Assembly (NCBI GenBank): GCA_024280775.1
Contig: JAJRPM010000004.1
Span: forward strand, 327,054 to 391,053
Direction: 5' to 3'
Length of the DNA stretch: 64,000 bases
Source: Candidatus Zixiibacteriota bacterium
GTDB lineage: Bacteria; Zixibacteria; MSB-5A5; GN15; JACZUZ01
Position numbers and translations under genes: made by a program. The notes below the pieces were generated by a model, which was not told where the DNA came from, did not search any database, and worked only from the letters and a program-made list of their open reading frames with translations. Positions 16,383-25,652 of this stretch are shown piece by piece. Position 1 is the first letter of the stretch; each line of letters begins with the position of its first letter.

Positions 16383-16841
16383 TTTCCTACCTCCCCCCCG
16401 GAGTATCATGATTCTTATTCAAAATATCGGCACAAGAAGGTATTGTTCTTGCGCAAAAGAAGCTAGTTCCCGAAGTTTGTGCAGACTTTGGGCTAGGATT
16501 ATTCGCTTGAACCTGGCCTCCAACACGAAACACATGTACCTCAAGATGTCACATCCGGCAGAATTCTCTTTACAGTCACAGACATGGCCCTTACATTGTA
16601 TTTAGGTCAGGTTGAGCATAGTCTAAAGCACGCGACTATTAATCGTGTCCTCTGGCGCCTTTTTTCGGCGCAGTCTCTATTGGCGCCTATTCTCTCACAA
16701 GGCTAGAGCCGACAATTACTTATAAGTTCTGTAGCCTCCGGCAAGGACCATTTCGCTCTGTTTTGGCGACTGGTAATCTTGTCTCTCTAATAGACTGCTA
16801 TCAAACCGTATTACTAACAGAACCAGCACGGGAAAAACCTT
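16383..16841. other. Divergent intergenic region, no gene seen
   Basis: This region lies between the two-CW gene (minus) and the propeller gene (plus). It contains repeated GGCGCC-type short palindromes around 16657-16690 (GGCGCC, GGCGC, GGCGCC). No strong promoter, tRNA or ORF with coding character is apparent. Confidence 0.3.
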
Positions 16842-19388
16842 ATGAACAGACGAATCATGCTCATGGCAGCCTTACTCCTTATTGGCGGGACGATACTGGG
16901 CGTTCGCCAGATTATTGACACAACTCCTGACAACAAACAACTGGCTCTAAGTGAACCAGCGGAAAAATATCCTAAACCACCCGGTAAGCGCCCTAGCGAT
17001 TGGTTCTACCTGCAACGCTCATTTCCCTACGACACACTCTCACAGGAAAAACGCACCGCGAGTCTGCAATTTGCCAACGCTGAACTTGCAAAACTCAAAC
17101 TACAAAGAAACGCCTCACCTCCTCCGGTTTGGACACCGGCGGGCCCGACAAATATCCCGGGTCGCATTGTCGATGTTGAAGCAGTCGCAGGAGACATTGC
17201 TACTGTTTACGCAGGAAGCGCCGCTGGCGGAGTTTTCAAATCAGCAGATAGCGGTAAGACATGGTCACAGATATTTGACAATTATGGGAGCTACTCTGTC
17301 GGTGATATTGCTATTGACCCTAATAACTCATCTGTAATCTACGTAGGAACAGGTGAGTCTAATCCGGCTTTTGACACTTATGAGGGAGACGGGATCTACA
17401 AGTCAACTGACGGCGGAGCCACATTCACCAATGTCGGCTTGTCCGATAGCCGACGTATTGCGCGTATTGTGATCGACCCTAACAACTCTAACCGCATTTT
17501 TGTAGCAGTCGGCGGTCAACACTTTGGTGGCGGCAATGGAGCTGGCGGTGTGTATCGCTCCGATGACGGCGGCGTTAGTTGGACGAATAAACTATTTGTT
17601 TCAGATACCACTGGCTGTATTGATGTTGTCTTGTTTCCATCTACTGGTGTAGTTCTTGCGGCGATGTGGGAACGTGTGAGATTCGTTGATAATCCATCCC
17701 GACTAGGTGGAATAACTACCGGTGTTTATCGCTCCGCCGACTTTGGTGAAACATGGTCCTTGCTGACTTCAACCGAGGGACTACCCGATGCAGCGGACAC
17801 TCTCGGTAGAATCGGCCTAACTGCGGTTTCTAACGGCATAACGGCCTACGCGCTGTATGCAACGAGCAAAGGAGCATACAATGGTTTCTACAGAAGTGTC
17901 GACCAAGGGTTGACTTGGAGTCGTACTTCTGACGCTGACTTGGTCAATGCGCCATTAAACGCCAGTTGGGGCGGCGGTTGGTATTTTGGCCAGACACGAG
18001 TAGCGCCAAGTAATTCCTCGATTGTATATGCGCTCGGGTTGAATATATACCACACAAACAACTCCGGCGATCTTTGGGATTGGCGCTCTGCTGGAATTCA
18101 CGTAGACCAACATGCACTTTGGATAGACCCGGCAAATCCACAAGTAATGTATTCGGGGTGTGACGGCGGCGTAAACTTCTCATCCGATGGCGGTCTTACT
18201 TGGGAGCCTAGAATAAATCAAGCATCGACACAATTCTATGCTATCACTATTGACCCGTCAAATCCTGAACGTCTCTATGGCGGAACACAAGACAATGGAA
18301 CACTACGCACACTGACAGGTGCTACAGGCGACTGGACCAGAATCTGGGGAGGCGACGGGTTCTATGTCATAGTCGACCCTACCGATCCTGATGTAATCTA
18401 TGCTGAGAGTCAGAACGGATGGCTGGTTAAGACTATCAATGGAGCGATTACCTGGTCCTCGGCGCGAAATGGTATTGATTACAACAATGAACGTCACGCA
18501 TGGAGCACACCTATCGCGATGGACCCGAGCGACAACCTCACCCTTTACTATGGTTCAAACCTTCTCTACAAAACCACTGACGGCGCCTCCAATTGGGTCG
18601 CTATCAGCCCGGATTTAACAGATGCGCCTCATCCGCGTAGTAGTTTTGGAGTAATTACCACTATTTCTCCAGCGAAAACTGACAATCAAGTGGTGTATGT
18701 CGGCACTGATGACGGCAACGTCTGGGTTACTCAAAACGCAGGGGCGAACTGGACACAAATAGACGCAGCCCTTCCCGACCGCTGGATTACACGTGTTGCC
18801 GCTGACCCACGTCATGCGAATATCGCCTATGTCACTGTTTCAGGTTATCTATCAGGCTCTTCGTTGTCACATATTTTCCGTACTGAGGATTTTGGCGCGA
18901 CCTGGACGGATATCAGCGGTAATTTTCCGGATGCTCCGGTTAATGATATTATCCCGTCGCCGTATGACTCATTAGCGCTGCTCATAGGCACAGATATCGG
19001 GGTGTATGAAAGCGCGGACCTTGGAGCCAGCTGGACACCGCTGGGAACCGGCCTGCCGATTTTGCCGATACATGATATTGATTTACATGTGCCAACAGGT
19101 AAACTAGTTGCCGGGACTCATGGGCGCTCAATGTATTCAACATCGATCCCTGCGCCGCCAATAGGATGTTGCAATGACGCTGGCGACTACAATAATGACG
19201 GTTCATTCAATATCGCAGATGTCACAGCGGGTATCGCCCGGATTTTCAACTCCGGACCTGCGCCGGCCTGTCAAGACGAGGCTGACGCTAATGGTGATAA
19301 TTCGTTCAATATCGCAGATGTGACATATGGCATAGCCCGGATATTCAATTCGGGCCCCGCGCCATTATGCGGCTCGACTGGCTCATAG
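16842..19388 (+). CDS. Secreted sortilin/BNR-type beta-propeller protein with dockerin-like C-terminus
   Basis: The 848-residue protein starts with a signal peptide (LMAALLLIGGTILGV). About eight Asp-box/BNR motifs of the S-x-D-x-G-x-T-W type follow (SADSGKTWS, STDGGATFT, SDDGGVSWT, SADFGETWS and others). They are spread over residues 140-760, as in VPS10/sortilin-like propellers. The last 70 residues hold two calcium-loop/helix repeats (YNNDGSFNIADVTAGIARIF and ANGDNSFNIADVTYGIARIF) of the dockerin type. Such propellers bind or act on extracellular ligands, but no catalytic residues can be assigned. It is followed by a gene with a near-identical C-terminal repeat, and the two probably form one unit. 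Confidence 0.85.
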   Translation: MNRRIMLMAALLLIGGTILGVRQIIDTTPDNKQLALSEPAEKYPKPPGKRPSDWFYLQRSFPYDTLSQEKRTASLQFANAELAKLKLQRNASPPPVWTPAGPTNIPGRIVDVEAVAGDIATVYAGSAAGGVFKSADSGKTWSQIFDNYGSYSVGDIAIDPNNSSVIYVGTGESNPAFDTYEGDGIYKSTDGGATFTNVGLSDSRRIARIVIDPNNSNRIFVAVGGQHFGGGNGAGGVYRSDDGGVSWTNKLFVSDTTGCIDVVLFPSTGVVLAAMWERVRFVDNPSRLGGITTGVYRSADFGETWSLLTSTEGLPDAADTLGRIGLTAVSNGITAYALYATSKGAYNGFYRSVDQGLTWSRTSDADLVNAPLNASWGGGWYFGQTRVAPSNSSIVYALGLNIYHTNNSGDLWDWRSAGIHVDQHALWIDPANPQVMYSGCDGGVNFSSDGGLTWEPRINQASTQFYAITIDPSNPERLYGGTQDNGTLRTLTGATGDWTRIWGGDGFYVIVDPTDPDVIYAESQNGWLVKTINGAITWSSARNGIDYNNERHAWSTPIAMDPSDNLTLYYGSNLLYKTTDGASNWVAISPDLTDAPHPRSSFGVITTISPAKTDNQVVYVGTDDGNVWVTQNAGANWTQIDAALPDRWITRVAADPRHANIAYVTVSGYLSGSSLSHIFRTEDFGATWTDISGNFPDAPVNDIIPSPYDSLALLIGTDIGVYESADLGASWTPLGTGLPILPIHDIDLHVPTGKLVAGTHGRSMYSTSIPAPPIGCCNDAGDYNNDGSFNIADVTAGIARIFNSGPAPACQDEADANGDNSFNIADVTYGIARIFNSGPAPLCGSTGS

Positions 19389-19437
19389 AGCTTTTGGATT
19401 CGGCTTTGCAACTAAGCCGCTCGTGGATTAACCAAAT

Positions 19438-20748
19438 ATGAAGAAGCAACTCAGAACAGCCCTTTTTCTCTCGGCGCTTCTTTGCGTGAATGCTACGTTT
19501 GCGCAAGCCGAATGGACGAAACAGGGGACAACTCCTGTCTTAGCCAAGTCGAACGAAGCTGTTGGCTGGGACATATTCGCAGCGGCTGACCCCAGTGTTC
19601 TCAGAGATGGTGACACTCTAAAAATCTGGTATTCTGCCGGCGGAATTGTTCCTGGTGATACAACCGCACAAGTCAGAATTGGCCTTGCATGGTCTCTCGA
19701 TGGAATAAATTGGACAAAACACCCCAACAACCCGGTATTTTCTCCAACTCCGGGAACATGGGACTCACTGGGCACAGAAACTGTTACAGTACTCAAAGAC
19801 ACTACCGCCTCTGCCGCTGAACGTTATCGTATGTGGTATGCTGGCTCAAGTGACTCGGGTCCGCTGGGATTGTACAGCTTAGGTTATGCCTTCTCCGCCG
19901 ATGGCATTAACTGGACAAAGCATAGCGCCAATCCTGTCCTACTTGCAGGTTCTGAATCTTCCTGGGAAAACGCCGGCCCAGAAGGACCAACTGTCATAAA
20001 GGATGGTGACACATTGAAGATGTGGTACATGGGGCTGGATACCGTCTTTAATGGTCAAATCACTGACTTCCATGGCTCCATCGGCTACGCATGGTCACTT
20101 GATGGAGTCAACTGGACGAAACACACCAACAACCCTGTGCTCATAGTTGGCAGCGCTGGCTCCTGGGATGCGGCAAACATCCAGGATCCATTTGCAATGA
20201 AAATCGGCAATACTTACCATCTATGGTATTCAGGCCATCCGGCATGGATTAACGGCGCTACTATTAACGGTGATGTCGAGATCGGCTATGCACAATCATT
20301 AGACGGAACCAATTGGACAAAGTATGCAAACAATCCTGTGCTATTGCGCGGCGCTGCAGGCGCCTGGGATCATGGGGTCACAGGATTCCCGACCATTATT
20401 CTGGATGACACACTCTTGCGAATGTGGTACACCGGCCTTGACACAATTTTTATTCCACCATGGCCGGCTCCCTATTTTTGGGATATTGGATATGCTACAG
20501 CGCCTCTAAGCAGTATTCAGCCCGGTTGTTGTAATACCCCCGGTGATGCAAACCATGACGGCACATTCAACATCGCCGATATCACCGCAGGTATCTCGCA
20601 TATCTTTTCCGGAGGGCCTGCGGCAATCTGTCAAGATGAGGCTGACGCTAATGGTGATAATTCATTCAACATCGCGGATGTGACTTATGGTATAGCGCGA
20701 ATCTTCAATTCCGGCCCGGTTCCGGTGTGTGGCACGACTGGACTATAG
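19438..20748 (+). CDS. Secreted five-bladed propeller (GH43/GH130-like fold) with dockerin-like C-terminus
   Basis: The 436-residue protein has a signal peptide (ALFLSALLCVNATFAQA). It then has five similar blades of about 65-70 residues, each with a K-x-W-Y-S/M-G segment and a S-x-D-G-x-N-W-T-K-H-x-N-N-P-V segment. This is the pattern of the five-bladed glycosidase-like propellers (GH43/GH32/GH130 superfamily). Catalytic acids cannot be assigned with confidence, so it could be a carbohydrate-binding or degrading enzyme. The last 65 residues are two dockerin-like repeats, nearly identical at DNA level to those of the gene before (AGGCTGACGCTAATGGTGAT in both). A strong terminator follows. Confidence 0.8.
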   Translation: MKKQLRTALFLSALLCVNATFAQAEWTKQGTTPVLAKSNEAVGWDIFAAADPSVLRDGDTLKIWYSAGGIVPGDTTAQVRIGLAWSLDGINWTKHPNNPVFSPTPGTWDSLGTETVTVLKDTTASAAERYRMWYAGSSDSGPLGLYSLGYAFSADGINWTKHSANPVLLAGSESSWENAGPEGPTVIKDGDTLKMWYMGLDTVFNGQITDFHGSIGYAWSLDGVNWTKHTNNPVLIVGSAGSWDAANIQDPFAMKIGNTYHLWYSGHPAWINGATINGDVEIGYAQSLDGTNWTKYANNPVLLRGAAGAWDHGVTGFPTIILDDTLLRMWYTGLDTIFIPPWPAPYFWDIGYATAPLSSIQPGCCNTPGDANHDGTFNIADITAGISHIFSGGPAAICQDEADANGDNSFNIADVTYGIARIFNSGPVPVCGTTGL

Positions 20749-20807
20749 CGCAATACTTAAGTTGAGCTGGGCTTTAGTTAAGCGAGTGTCATATCTTCAA
20801 TCAACAA

Positions 20808-20841
20808 AAAGGCGCCAGACCAATTTTGGTCTGGCGCCTTT
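20808..20841. terminator. Bidirectional intrinsic terminator
   Basis: AAAGGCGCCAGACC and GGTCTGGCGCCTTT are perfect 14-base arms around AATTTT. Flanking A and T tracts serve both strands. It sits between two convergent genes, the propeller (plus) and the oxidoreductase (minus). Confidence 0.93.
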
Positions 20842-20871
20842 CTTATTGGGCAAGCAATATGATTGTAAGAA

Positions 20872-22536
20872 CTAACTCTGTGGTTTTAGGACACCGGCTA
20901 GTTCCTGCAATGTGTGCCAGTTCTTCAAGCGGTCGTCCTGTGACTTTAACAAGGTCTCTGAAGGATTGCCGTCTTTGTCGAACTGTTTGGAGAAACGTCC
21001 TTCGGAGCGTGCGAACCATACAAAATCCTGTGTGATTCTCTCACCGGTTTTTTCGTCAACGTGCCAGTCCTTTTTGTAGGAAGGATTGGCTTTCAATTCG
21101 AGACGCTCTTTGAATGACTCGCCTTTACGCGGATCATAGACATACAGAGGAAATGCGCGGCTGTTCACCACTGAGAGCCCCTGCTGGAAAGTCATATGAT
21201 CTGCGATTTGATGTTCGGGAGTGCAGGCCGAGTAGGCTATCAAAACTGACGGCCCTGGATATTCCAAGGCTTCGAGAACAGTCTTGAGATAGTGATTGTA
21301 GTACGATGGCGAAATCTGCGCCACGAATACATCTGGGTGGTTCATCGCTATCAGGCCCAGCTCTTTGCGCCTATCCATTTTGCCAGGGATTTCTGAGCCA
21401 TGCACGCTCATCTTGGCGTTTTGCCCCATATAGGTAGCAGTCGAGGCCTGCCCGCCGGTGTTGGAATACGCCTGAGTATCGAGCACTAAGACATTGATAT
21501 TCATACTGGAGGTCAACAAGCGAGAAAGCGCTTGAAAACCAATATCGAACATTGCGCCATCACCACCAAAGACCCACAGCTTGGTGTCCTCTTTGCCTTC
21601 TTGGTCGAGGCGCATCCGAACACCCATCGCGGTGGTCGGGCCATTCTCAAAGAGTGAGTTGGTCCAAGGAACATCGAAGATGTTGTACGGATAGGTCGAA
21701 CTGTAGACAGTGTTGCAACCTGTTGAGGCCACAATCGCCATGTTCTTGCCGTATTTGATGGAAGTGGCAGTCAGGGCCATATTGATGGCGCTAATTTCGC
21801 CGCAACCGGCGCAGGAACCAGCGCCACCATCACTAACCCAACAACTTTCCTGCATGTATTTGTCAGTAAGACGTTTCTCGCTAATATACTCCTGCGGAGT
21901 AGGCGGGAATTCCTGTTTGACGAAGTTAACGCCCTCGGCGTAGCTCTCCATTTGCTCAGGACTTTTCTCGCGCATACTCAAAGCGTTGCGCGAGCCGCAA
22001 ACTTCGACACACACCCCGCACCCCTTACACCTATCAGGGTCAATCCACAGTGAAAAATACGCCGGCTCTTCGCCCTTTTTCTCGAATGACTTCCATAGCT
22101 TGCGTGTTTTGACAAACTGCTTGCGCATGCCATCACGAGCGCCATCATCGGGGAGGTTATTCAAAGAGGCTTCAAGTTTCTCCTCGGTGACACCTCGCGA
22201 ACGAATTGCAATATCCGGACAGATGATGATACACTCCATACAAGCCACACAATTCTCGGCGTGTACTGTCGGAATCTCTGAGCCGACAAAAGCAAAACTT
22301 CGCTGCGCTGCCGTGTTTGGTGGAATTAGTGAACGCGCCGCTAATTCATCGGCGACTACTCCGTGATCAGCCTGACCATCAAGGTATTGGTCCAAAACCT
22401 GCGATTGGAACTTGTCCATATCACGGGATTTGTCGTCAATCGCCTGACTCTTCTGGTCATGGGCCGGGCCTGCTAACTCTTCCCGAGTTGGCTTTCCTGG
22501 TGTTTCGCTTCTAGGTGTTTCTGTTCTAGTTGCCAT
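20872..22536 (-). CDS. Pyruvate:ferredoxin oxidoreductase, fused ferredoxin and TPP (delta-beta) chain
   Basis: The start is ATG 22536, two bases after the stop of the upstream chain, with AAGGGGG as ribosome-binding site inside that gene's end. The roughly 554-residue protein has a 4Fe-4S pair (CVACMECIIICP and CKGCGVCVEVCG) at about residues 85-185. A cluster-ligating C-A-G-C-G and the TPP-binding region (GGDGAMFDIGFQALSRLL with N-T-G-G-Q-A-S) follow. Together with the preceding gene it makes up the domains of a NifJ-type enzyme, which oxidises pyruvate and CoA to acetyl-CoA and CO2 while reducing ferredoxin. In NifJ these domains form one polypeptide; here they are in two. Confidence 0.9.
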   Translation of the reverse strand: MATRTETPRSETPGKPTREELAGPAHDQKSQAIDDKSRDMDKFQSQVLDQYLDGQADHGVVADELAARSLIPPNTAAQRSFAFVGSEIPTVHAENCVACMECIIICPDIAIRSRGVTEEKLEASLNNLPDDGARDGMRKQFVKTRKLWKSFEKKGEEPAYFSLWIDPDRCKGCGVCVEVCGSRNALSMREKSPEQMESYAEGVNFVKQEFPPTPQEYISEKRLTDKYMQESCWVSDGGAGSCAGCGEISAINMALTATSIKYGKNMAIVASTGCNTVYSSTYPYNIFDVPWTNSLFENGPTTAMGVRMRLDQEGKEDTKLWVFGGDGAMFDIGFQALSRLLTSSMNINVLVLDTQAYSNTGGQASTATYMGQNAKMSVHGSEIPGKMDRRKELGLIAMNHPDVFVAQISPSYYNHYLKTVLEALEYPGPSVLIAYSACTPEHQIADHMTFQQGLSVVNSRAFPLYVYDPRKGESFKERLELKANPSYKKDWHVDEKTGERITQDFVWFARSEGRFSKQFDKDGNPSETLLKSQDDRLKNWHTLQELAGVLKPQS

Positions 22537-22538
22537 AA

Positions 22539-24497
22539 TTATTCGCCCCCTTGGAAGTCTGGTGAATTCAGCGGAACTTCGATGACATCCTGGTATCCTT
22601 TGCGAATACAAGTCATGTTGTCCTCTACGGCTTGTTCGCCGCGTTTGCCAAAATACTTTCTGACAATATCTTCCACGCCACTTAGCACATGTTCTTCGTC
22701 CAGCCCTTTTTCTTTAGCTAGCGGGGTTACTTTCAAGAATATCCCCAACAGAACAATACCTTGCATACGGTGGATTAGATCCGGGTTACGCGCGATATCA
22801 CGCGCGATCTTTGTAGCATCCAGCCCAAATAGTCGGACTTGCTTACGCTTCATCTCCTCACGCGCAGAGGCCGGAAGCGCTTTCCAGATTTCTTCGGGAG
22901 AAGTGTACTTAGTCTGCAAGAAAACAGCGCCGCCGTCACTTAGTCCGGTCAGCGGGTTGCCACTGTGAAATACATTGATGTCATTTATCGCGACAAAGTC
23001 GACAAGTTTCAATTCCTGATGACTTTCAATATGGCTATTACTAACCGCCAGAAAGTACATCGTCGGCATGCCTTTTTTCTCAGCTCCGTATTTGGGATAG
23101 GCTTGAACACTCAATCCGAACAAATCAGCGCACATCGAAGCGATAATCTTGTTGGTGGTGATTGAGCCATAGCCGCCGATTGAATAGCCTCGCATCGCGA
23201 AATATCCTTCGGTGCGCAGATCAACTTCCTCTTTCGGAGGTGTCAACGCATCATCATGACGAATACCAATACAATAGCGAATGGTGCCCTCTTTGCCGCG
23301 TTCCATATTTTTCACAATCGCTTGAAAATCACCAGCGCGAACGTCGAAACTTCCCAGGCCACCTGAGCCATGCTGAAGAATCGGAATCCGATCTATAGCG
23401 GGGTATTCATTATGTCCCCAGATTGCATCGGCGAAAGCGGCCTTGATGTCCCGCGCAAGGGGATTCTCAGGAGCCGCTGAATCGTCCATGCGCTCCAGAA
23501 CTGAGATAACCTCAACATCCTTTAGCGCTTCGACCAGCTCCGGTCCGGGGAAGGGACGATATGAGCGCACCGTCACCACTCCGACTTTGACATCCGAGTT
23601 GCGCCTGATGGCGTCAATTGTCGCTCGCGCGGTTTCCATATAGGAGCCCATGCCGACAATCGCGTACTTCGCATCTTCCATCCGATAAGTCTCAATCAGA
23701 TTGTACTTACGTCCAGTTAGGCGATAGAATTCATCAAAATTCGCTTTGAGGTTGTCCTTGATTTGCGCGTAGTAGGCGCGTTGGGCGACTTTGCCACGCA
23801 TATAGGCGTCCTGATTCTGCACCGTACCGCTCATCAGCGGGTTATCAGGATCGATGAGACTCACCAAGGCGTCTTTGGGAGATTTCAGGAAGGTTTTGAT
23901 AAGCTCCGGTTCAGGCAGAAGCATATCCTCGACTGTGTGTGTGGTCAGGAATCCGTCCTGCACATTGAAGAACGGCGTGTGCGACTCTTCGGCGGTGCGA
24001 CGTGAAATCAGACAAAGGTCGGCGGCCTCTTGGGCGTTGCATCCAAATATCATGCCCCAACCGCAATCAGCGACACCCATCACGTCGTCATGCCCGGCAT
24101 GGACATTCAGCGACTGAACTGTCATTGCTCTGGCGCCAATGTTGTAAACCATCGGCAGACGTTTACCGGCGATGGTATATAGCACCTCTTTCATCAGGAT
24201 TAGCCCCTGACCGGATGTGAAATTGACTACTCGTCCACCTGCGGCGGCATAGCCCTCACAGACACTAGCGGCAGAGTGTTCGCTCTCCGGCTCCAAAAAT
24301 ACGAGCTTATCGCCCCAAAGATTGGTCTTACCATTAGCGACCGCTACCTGGTATCCGGCGCCCATCGAACTTGAAGGCGTTATTGGATAGCTTGCGGCGC
24401 CTGTCGACGCCTGTGTTTCAACCCAGACAACCGCTTCACTGCCATCGCGTGTGGCTGATGTCCCGGGAAATGGTGGTTTCAAAGTTGCTGTAGACAT
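22539..24497 (-). CDS. Pyruvate:ferredoxin oxidoreductase, fused alpha-gamma chain
   Basis: ATG at 24497 is preferred over a TTG three codons earlier, with GGGGGAC upstream. The protein of about 652 residues begins with PFOR domain I (SYPITPSSSMG, EPESEHSAA, FTSGQGLILM). Domain II follows at about 265-390 (VGMGSYMETARATIDA, VRSYRPFPGPELVEAL). The gamma-type domain starts near residue 415 (RGYSIGGYGSITTNK, AVSNSHI). It matches the N-terminal half of NifJ-type pyruvate:ferredoxin oxidoreductase. A different 2-oxoacid substrate is possible. It is the first gene of a two-gene unit and is divergent from the ferredoxin-korAB operon. Confidence 0.9.
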   Translation of the reverse strand: MSTATLKPPFPGTSATRDGSEAVVWVETQASTGAASYPITPSSSMGAGYQVAVANGKTNLWGDKLVFLEPESEHSAASVCEGYAAAGGRVVNFTSGQGLILMKEVLYTIAGKRLPMVYNIGARAMTVQSLNVHAGHDDVMGVADCGWGMIFGCNAQEAADLCLISRRTAEESHTPFFNVQDGFLTTHTVEDMLLPEPELIKTFLKSPKDALVSLIDPDNPLMSGTVQNQDAYMRGKVAQRAYYAQIKDNLKANFDEFYRLTGRKYNLIETYRMEDAKYAIVGMGSYMETARATIDAIRRNSDVKVGVVTVRSYRPFPGPELVEALKDVEVISVLERMDDSAAPENPLARDIKAAFADAIWGHNEYPAIDRIPILQHGSGGLGSFDVRAGDFQAIVKNMERGKEGTIRYCIGIRHDDALTPPKEEVDLRTEGYFAMRGYSIGGYGSITTNKIIASMCADLFGLSVQAYPKYGAEKKGMPTMYFLAVSNSHIESHQELKLVDFVAINDINVFHSGNPLTGLSDGGAVFLQTKYTSPEEIWKALPASAREEMKRKQVRLFGLDATKIARDIARNPDLIHRMQGIVLLGIFLKVTPLAKEKGLDEEHVLSGVEDIVRKYFGKRGEQAVEDNMTCIRKGYQDVIEVPLNSPDFQGGE

Positions 24498-25303
24498 AAT
24501 ATACAAAGTCCCCCATTCAGAAATAAAGAGATTCGCCTTGTGGAAGATTCAGCTTCCATTCGGCTCACTACTACATGCTCACTTACTACATATAGGGCGA
24601 CTCTGATATTCTATCGTTGCCAAATACAATTACTGTAAGCTACGGTATTTGCCAGCAACGCTAACGGGAATCGATTCAATCAACTTCAGATCAATCATGA
24701 CAATTCAACCAAATAAGATGGTCATATAATCAACTATTATCGGATCTAGTCCCCTAACTGGATATCGCCCAATCCCCTACATTTTCAATTTAGTAGAGGC
24801 TCCATTACTCCAATCCTTCTTACAAACCAGCTTAACAAAAGCCTATCGAGTTTCGGCGAATCATCACTTGATTTGCGGAAACTTCGTCTAATCTACGCAA
24901 ATTCTCCCGGTTTACAAGTTTTTGAGGCCGCAATGCTTGACCAATACTGTTTCTATCGGCCTCTCTATACTTCCTGATAATTGGAACCACAGCTTTTCGG
25001 TTGAAGTTCCGATATATAGATGTGAGGTCTAAATGACCAAACGTCCAATTAAAAACGTCGCCTACCGCGAAAGAGCTGATGAATACCGCTAGAAAGACCG
25101 AAAATAAGTTGAGAGTACAGCCATCAATTACTTAGCATAAATCTTCTGATTTATTGCCATCGATGGTGACAAAGTAGCTAGATATATGTACAATGTCCGT
25201 TGGTTTTCCACTTCCAGATAGTTAAGGGGGTGGACGTAACGCTAAAGAAGCGCTATACAACTATGGCACGTGGCTACACGCCACAGGATAGGAGCAAGAA
25301 ACC
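24498..25303. other. Long divergent intergenic region between two oxidoreductase operons
   Basis: About 800 AT-rich bases without a convincing gene. An imperfect hairpin lies at 24615-24660: CGTTG and CAACG outside, CAAATAC and GTATTTG inside, with an unequal internal loop. It is about 120 bases upstream of the PFOR start. On the other side, a good promoter at 25166 drives the ferredoxin gene. Its leader holds a GTGGC-TACAC-GCCAC hairpin near 25268-25282 just ahead of the ribosome-binding site. No tRNA or known riboswitch was recognised. Confidence 0.4.
25166..25194 (+). promoter_or_regulatory. Sigma-70-type promoter for the ferredoxin-korAB (and possibly nuo) operon
   Basis: GTGACA (25166-25171) and TACAAT (25189-25194) each match consensus at five of six positions, with an ideal 17-base spacer. 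The predicted start is near 25201, about 100 bases before the ferredoxin ATG. Confidence 0.6.
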
Positions 25304-25591
25304 ATGGCTTATATCATCACTGACGAATGCAACCTTTGCGACAAATGTGTCGACCCCTGCCCGAATGAGGCGATCACCGAAGGCGACGACATTTACATTA
25401 TTGACCCGGACAAATGCACCGAGTGTGTGGGCTTCTTTGACACACCGCAGTGCGCCGATGTCTGCCCAGTAGATTCTTGTGTTACTGACCCAGACAGGGT
25501 TGAGGCGGAACCAATTCTTTTGGCTCGCGCCAGGCAAATACATCCAGATAAGGAAATACCTACAGAGTATCCTTCACACTTCAGAAACTGA
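25304..25591 (+). CDS. YfhL-type 2[4Fe-4S] ferredoxin
   Basis: The 95-residue protein has CNLCDKCVDPCP at residues 9-20. The second cluster motif has the insertion typical of the YfhL/Alvin-type ferredoxins (CTECVGFFDTPQCADVCP). These low-potential ferredoxins accept electrons from 2-oxoacid oxidoreductases. AGGAG lies upstream of the ATG. The gene is first in the unit, directly before korA, so it is likely the electron acceptor or an associated subunit of the KorAB enzyme. Length is normal. Confidence 0.93.
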   Translation: MAYIITDECNLCDKCVDPCPNEAITEGDDIYIIDPDKCTECVGFFDTPQCADVCPVDSCVTDPDRVEAEPILLARARQIHPDKEIPTEYPSHFRN

Positions 25592-25652
25592 CACTTCAGA
25601 AACCAGCAATTAGGAAACCGATTGCCAATCAACATTAGCGAGCTACAGACAG

